DNA of 64,000 nucleotides from Syngnathus acus (lineage: Eukaryota > Chordata > Actinopteri > Syngnathiformes > Syngnathidae), in contig NC_051098.1 of the NCBI RefSeq assembly GCF_901709675.1, positions 6,575,000 to 6,638,999 of the forward strand, in the 5' to 3' direction. The translations under genes were made by a program, and so were the position numbers. Shown in pieces: positions 59,109 through 64,000 of the stretch. The notes under the pieces are model-generated. The model had not been told where the DNA came from. It saw nothing but the letters and a program-made list of their open reading frames with translations, and did no database searches. Each line of letters opens with the position of its first letter. Position 1 is the stretch's first letter.

Positions 59109-59122
59109 GGGGGGGGGGGGGG
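59109..59122. repeat. poly-G tract
   Basis: Fourteen G residues in a G-rich neighbourhood. Confidence 0.9.
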
Positions 59123-62100
59123 CGCACATGGGGTGCAGGTGGGCGTGGGACACGGAATGGGTGCTTTCTGTCGCCGGTAGCTATATTGCCAGGATGAAAC
59201 ACATCATTAATTTACATGATGCCTTTTTAACTCCCTGACTGTCTGTGTGCGCCTGTCTGGAAAGTCTGCGCTCATTGTCTCATGTAGCGAATTTAAAGAA
59301 CACGCGAACAGCACTCTCCACACGTAATCATTCATCTCCCCATTGCATCCCTCTTTGTCCTCTTCTTCACTTCCTTTTGTCTATTCCCTTATCTCCTCTT
59401 CTTCCTGCTTCCCTGTTGTTGTCCACCTCCGCCTCCTCGCCTACAGATGCCGTGATCCATCTGGTTCATCAAAACACCAGAAGTGGGTCACTGTCATGAG
59501 CACATATATGCTCAGACACCAGACACACACATGAATACACATTACACCCCCCCATCGCCCCAGCCAACTACAGTACACCCAAACATGCATTCCGTGACCA
59601 AACTGTCTGACCAAAAACTGACCAAATATGCGTGCAAGCACTCGCACACAATCAAGCTCAGCGCACGCAAACAAAGTCAGTCTGACAAATTGAGTTTTGG
59701 TTTTCGCGGCCACATACAAATAACAGTTTCAATCCCAGCGTGTGAATATCAACAACTTAATTTTGCTTTCATTTTTCTTTTTAGGATGCCACCACCACTT
59801 ATGATGGCAAAGGGGAAAACGTGATCATCTCCATCCATCGCTTATCATTTGCAAGCACTCAACAAATGATTGTTTTTCACTTTCATGAACAGAATTATGA
59901 TCTATTTCCTAGTGTTTCCCTTTCTTTGTTTTTCAGAGTGCTTCTTTTGCTTGAATTCCCAGTGCTTATAACCACCTGGTGCGGCAAATAAACACCATTT
60001 GTGGTTATCTATTTATTGCACGCACCAGATAAGTAAAAGATGAAGGCTTTTAATAAAGAAGAGAAGGCGTGCCGACAGCTACAGTGACTCACATAGCCAG
60101 TGAAGCAAAACTGAGTGTACAATGAAATGTGTTTGGAGATGTGATGGAAGCAAACAAGGCGCATTTTGTGCCTGGAGAATTACAGACATTAGGATTAAAT
60201 TTAATCAATAATGACGGGTGGTGGATTTAGAGAATGTGGACAAAAACAAAAATCTGGGGGGGGGGAAAAAAAGCCACAAATCATGTCTGGATCCTTTGAA
60301 ACTCTTTCAAACTGTGCTCCCGTGATTCAATCTATCAAATGATTTCTCTCTATCTGCTTAACCGCCACTTCATCCCTCTCCTCGCTGTCGGCAAAATCAC
60401 AGACACGATAGATCACGCGAGCGTTTAAGATGGGATTAAGTCGTTAAGGGATTTATCCTTGTTTTTCCCCTAATTTTCTTAACTCATTTTCCTTTTCGAT
60501 CCATGGCTGCGTCTAAGTACTTATCAAGTTTGTCTTCTTTGTTGTCCAGCTGTGCACTTGTCTTTGCGTGTCAAAACTAGAGCATTTTTGTCACTTTGCG
60601 TGCGCGCCTGAGCACCACTTTAGGATTTTTTTTCTTTGTCCTTTTCGCCTTTCTGCGTGTAACGGTGGGTGCGTGCTTGGATGCCAGGGCGCATGTGCGG
60701 TCTTAGATGTGCATGTACGTGTGATCGAGATGGCACTTCGTGACAGCGGCTTTGTTGATTTTTGCAACGATAAAGACCCCCTGTGGTGCTCAGTGTAGCG
60801 AGAGCCAACACTGAGATTCCACTCATCTGGATCCCACAGCACAACACACATCATATGACATGTGTGAGTGTCTCTTCTCTATTTGCAACAAGATGGGATG
60901 TAAAGGGTAGGGTGCAGTAAGTTATAGTATTGATGAGTGAGTTAACTGACTGCCGCTTGCTGCAATGAGGAGGAAAGTGCAAACTTCGGTAAGTACAGAG
61001 AAAAGAGAAGGGTTCAAGAGAATCAGAGGTCTACAGTACACTTGCGCAACCTCAATGTGACGCTAATGGTGAATGTTAGGAGTGTAGCTTGAACACAGTG
61101 AGCAAGCAAAAACAAAAAAAATATACTGGTAGCAAGTTCTAAAAAAATACTTTTTCCAAAATAAGTTCAAACTAATAACATTCAATGTTTCCAGAAACGA
61201 GATTTGATTCCGCTCCTCAAATAAAGACTGACAACTGAACAATAGTTCAATAAAATAAACAATAAACTCTCCGATGGTTTTGCTGTTTGACTGCAGCTTT
61301 GCACCGCAGACTGTTTGTAGACAGGCGGGGTAAAGGCAGGACAGCAGGGCAGCCAGTTTAAAAAAGAAAAAAGAGGTAGAGAGCGAAGGGGAGAGTCTGT
61401 TACATTAATCAGAGTTAACAGACAGCACATGTGCTTCCGTTAGCCCCACTCGAGCACGCATCACAACACACGGATCGGCACGACATGGCATGGCACAGTC
61501 AGCCAAGAGAGGCCAGAGGAGGTAACACTGGCTCAACTGTGCGTGCCTGCTTGTCTCTGCACGTTCTCTTTCTCTGCCGCTGTCCAATTTGTGCAGGAGC
61601 CCATACGCTTCTTAAAAGTGATCCTGCTTTTGTGACCTTCATTTGCAGCCGCAGCCAGTTGGAATTAGACGTCATTATATCTGACTAGATGGCAACCGGC
61701 GAGGCATCGCAAACAAAAGCCCTCATTTGACTTGAGCTCTTGAACGAGAAGAAAACAAATGCTCTCACGAGCAGTCTTTTTACTTTGTGGTGGATCTAAT
61801 CTGCAAGAAAACTTTCAAGTTTATTGAAAGGTCTCTCTAGGATAGCACAGCGCTTGACACCATCAGTCCTACTCCGAGGCCTTTTTGTGTGCTGTGGAGC
61901 TGGAATGTTCTTTCTTTACTTGTTCTCATCACTTCAGCATTCTGAAATAGTTACACACACGCACACACGCACGCACATAAATAATTCTAAAGTAAAACTA
62001 AATCAAAGGTACATCTTTGTGTGGACCTTTTTTATCAGAACAACTATATTTCAATATCTACCTACCTACCTAATGACCGACCGACCTACCTACCTACCCT

Positions 62101-63282
62101 ACCGAAAATGAATGGAAGATCTAGGAGACAAATATAGAACACATGAGAGGCTGTATTTCTCTTCTCAACACTCACTCACTTTTACTGCAGCCAATTAATT
62201 GAAGCTTCCCAACGATATCTTTCAACTGCACTTCTCTTTGTACGCGAATGAAAAATCGTTAGATCCGTATAATTGGAGTCAGACACAACAAAAACGAGAT
62301 TGTCAAAGCTGCTCGCATAATTTAGATTCAACTTTATTTTGTTGGAAAGCATGCAAATTGTAGATCGTCAAATGCTGCATTGTTTTCAAACATTTCACGA
62401 TAAGCCTGTTTTTGTTTTACTTTACATATTTCACATACAAATGACACACGTGGGAAAGCAACTGCCATTGACCTTGAAATGACCTGTGCATTATAATGTA
62501 ATATCGTCACTTTAGCAGGCCCCAGACAACACCCGTGCCAATATTGCACAGTAATCTCCATGCGGTCTTTCAGTCATTACTGCAGATTATCATTCACCTG
62601 ATGAAACAACACCCCCCACCCATCTCCCTCAAATAATCTGTCTCTGCCCCTCATTTTAGAAAAGAGGCAGGAAACATGGAGGAGGAACTGTAGAAGGAGA
62701 AAGGAAGCAACTGACTCGAGTAAAGAGACAACACATCTGGCAGCCTCATCCAGTGGCCTGCTGAGGTTTTACTGAGGAGGAGGATCATAAAAAAGGGAGG
62801 AGTGTGTCTGGCTAGAAGCCATCCATTATTGAAGGAGGCGAGAAGTGAGGGAGTGAGAGTGAGAGTAAAATGAGTAGTGCTCAATGGGACATGTGGTCTC
62901 TCTTGGAAGACTTTGCCATGCTCCAATTCAAAATGAATTCATGGAGGGAGGGAGGGAGAAGGAGGTGAAAAGTGGTTTTGCCCCCACTGTTGGGTAGTCA
63001 GAAGTTTGGAAGAACAAATGACTCCTCCCAACAGATTCTCATCTTCCTTCCTTATAATGAATAAGAATGGTGGATTTGTATATGTAAACGAAACACTCAT
63101 CACTGGTCTCTTACAGAGAAATAACTGAGCAAACAAAGTTGTTGCAAACAAAGACTGTCAAGAACGTAACTCTTGTCTGCTCAATGGCATCCCAAAGAAC
63201 ACATTCTATTGCGCATACAACACAAGGTTGCCCGTATGAAATGTATGTATGTGTGTTTGTTTTCCACTTTTAGATATATATA

Positions 63283-63418
<136 letters not shown>

Positions 63419-64000
63419 ATAAATAAATAAACAAATAAAATTCATATAATGTATCCGATTCCAGATTCTGTAGACATTTATTTTGTTGAATTAATTTTGC
63501 TCTTCGGTTACGATTAATTGAGAATGACTTGTGATGTTTTAATTCCAAGGAGAGAATTCTACTATTTGTATTTTGGGGCAGTGGGAATGATTAAATAGTG
63601 ATTGAAATGGCAATGAATGAATCAATGTATGAAAGAAGGAATAAAAGATAAAACTATTTCTGATAAAAGAAAGAAAACCCTCAAAATTTGGATATACTGT
63701 AGATTGAGAACAACTAAGACAGTGAGTGAATATGTTATGAATTCAGTGGCAAACAAAATGCAGAATCTCTTTACTAATGAACAGAATTAAAGGATGTGAA
63801 TACATGCTGTGGCGTACTGTAGCCTTTGAGCATGTGTAAAGAAAAGTGCATGGAAACACAGGCAATTTAAAGGCATTGTCTCAATTGTCCTCTTGGATTT
63901 GTCATGCGCATGTTTGCTGTGATGTGAGCAAACAGGAGTAATAACTGTCTGAAAAAGGAAAGAGCTAAGTACACAAAAGCGACTGCGTGCCTGTCTATTT

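Noticed and set aside
59290-59460. Glu/Lys-rich minus-strand frames
   Set aside because: They arise from a polypyrimidine/polypurine stretch; all frames are interrupted and no splice borders fit.

Overview
The window looks like a piece of a teleost (ray-finned fish) chromosome. The evidence is compact split genes with vertebrate GT-AG introns, and a repeat mix typical of percomorph fish: tRNA-derived SINEs with 'atggatgg' tails, L2-type LINE tails, Tc1-like transposase relics, hAT-type MITEs and long microsatellites. Nothing supports a species-level call. There is no bacterial-style operon, CRISPR array, phage or plasmid signal.

Positions 1-12,004 (+ strand) carry the 3' end of veph1 (ventricular zone expressed PH domain protein, the vertebrate Melted homologue). 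Six coding exons are visible and the last three encode the C-terminal PH domain; the gene begins left of the window. Positions 14,740-22,560 (- strand) carry a complete ccnl1 (cyclin L1) of ten coding exons and 547 codons, with two cyclin folds and a C-terminal RS domain. The promoter end, with a perfect CRE, is at about 22.6 kb. The two genes are tail to tail, separated by about 2.7 kb of 3' UTR and SINE debris.

From 22.6 kb to 64 kb I find no intact protein gene. Between 26.5 and 55.7 kb the minus strand carries scattered Leu/Glu/Lys/Gln-rich coiled-coil exon fragments, several with good splice acceptors. Several of these also carry frameshifts or in-frame stops. In vertebrates the neighbour of CCNL1 on this side is LEKR1 (leucine, glutamate and lysine rich 1), so I read these as a decaying lekr1 or a lekr1-like relic. 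The roughly 2.4 kb of veph1 and ccnl1 coding sequence is free of indels, so general assembly error is an unlikely explanation. The rest of this region is repeats and unassigned AT-rich or TG-rich DNA.

The most useful leads are: (1) the apparent decay of lekr1; (2) two GC-rich islands in ccnl1 introns 3 and 5 that contain candidate stop-bearing alternative exons; (3) a pair of adjacent palindromes at 34.6 kb; (4) an ~85 bp dispersed duplication; and (5) a 315 bp hAT MITE with a perfect 8 bp target duplication. I see no convincing undescribed multi-gene system.
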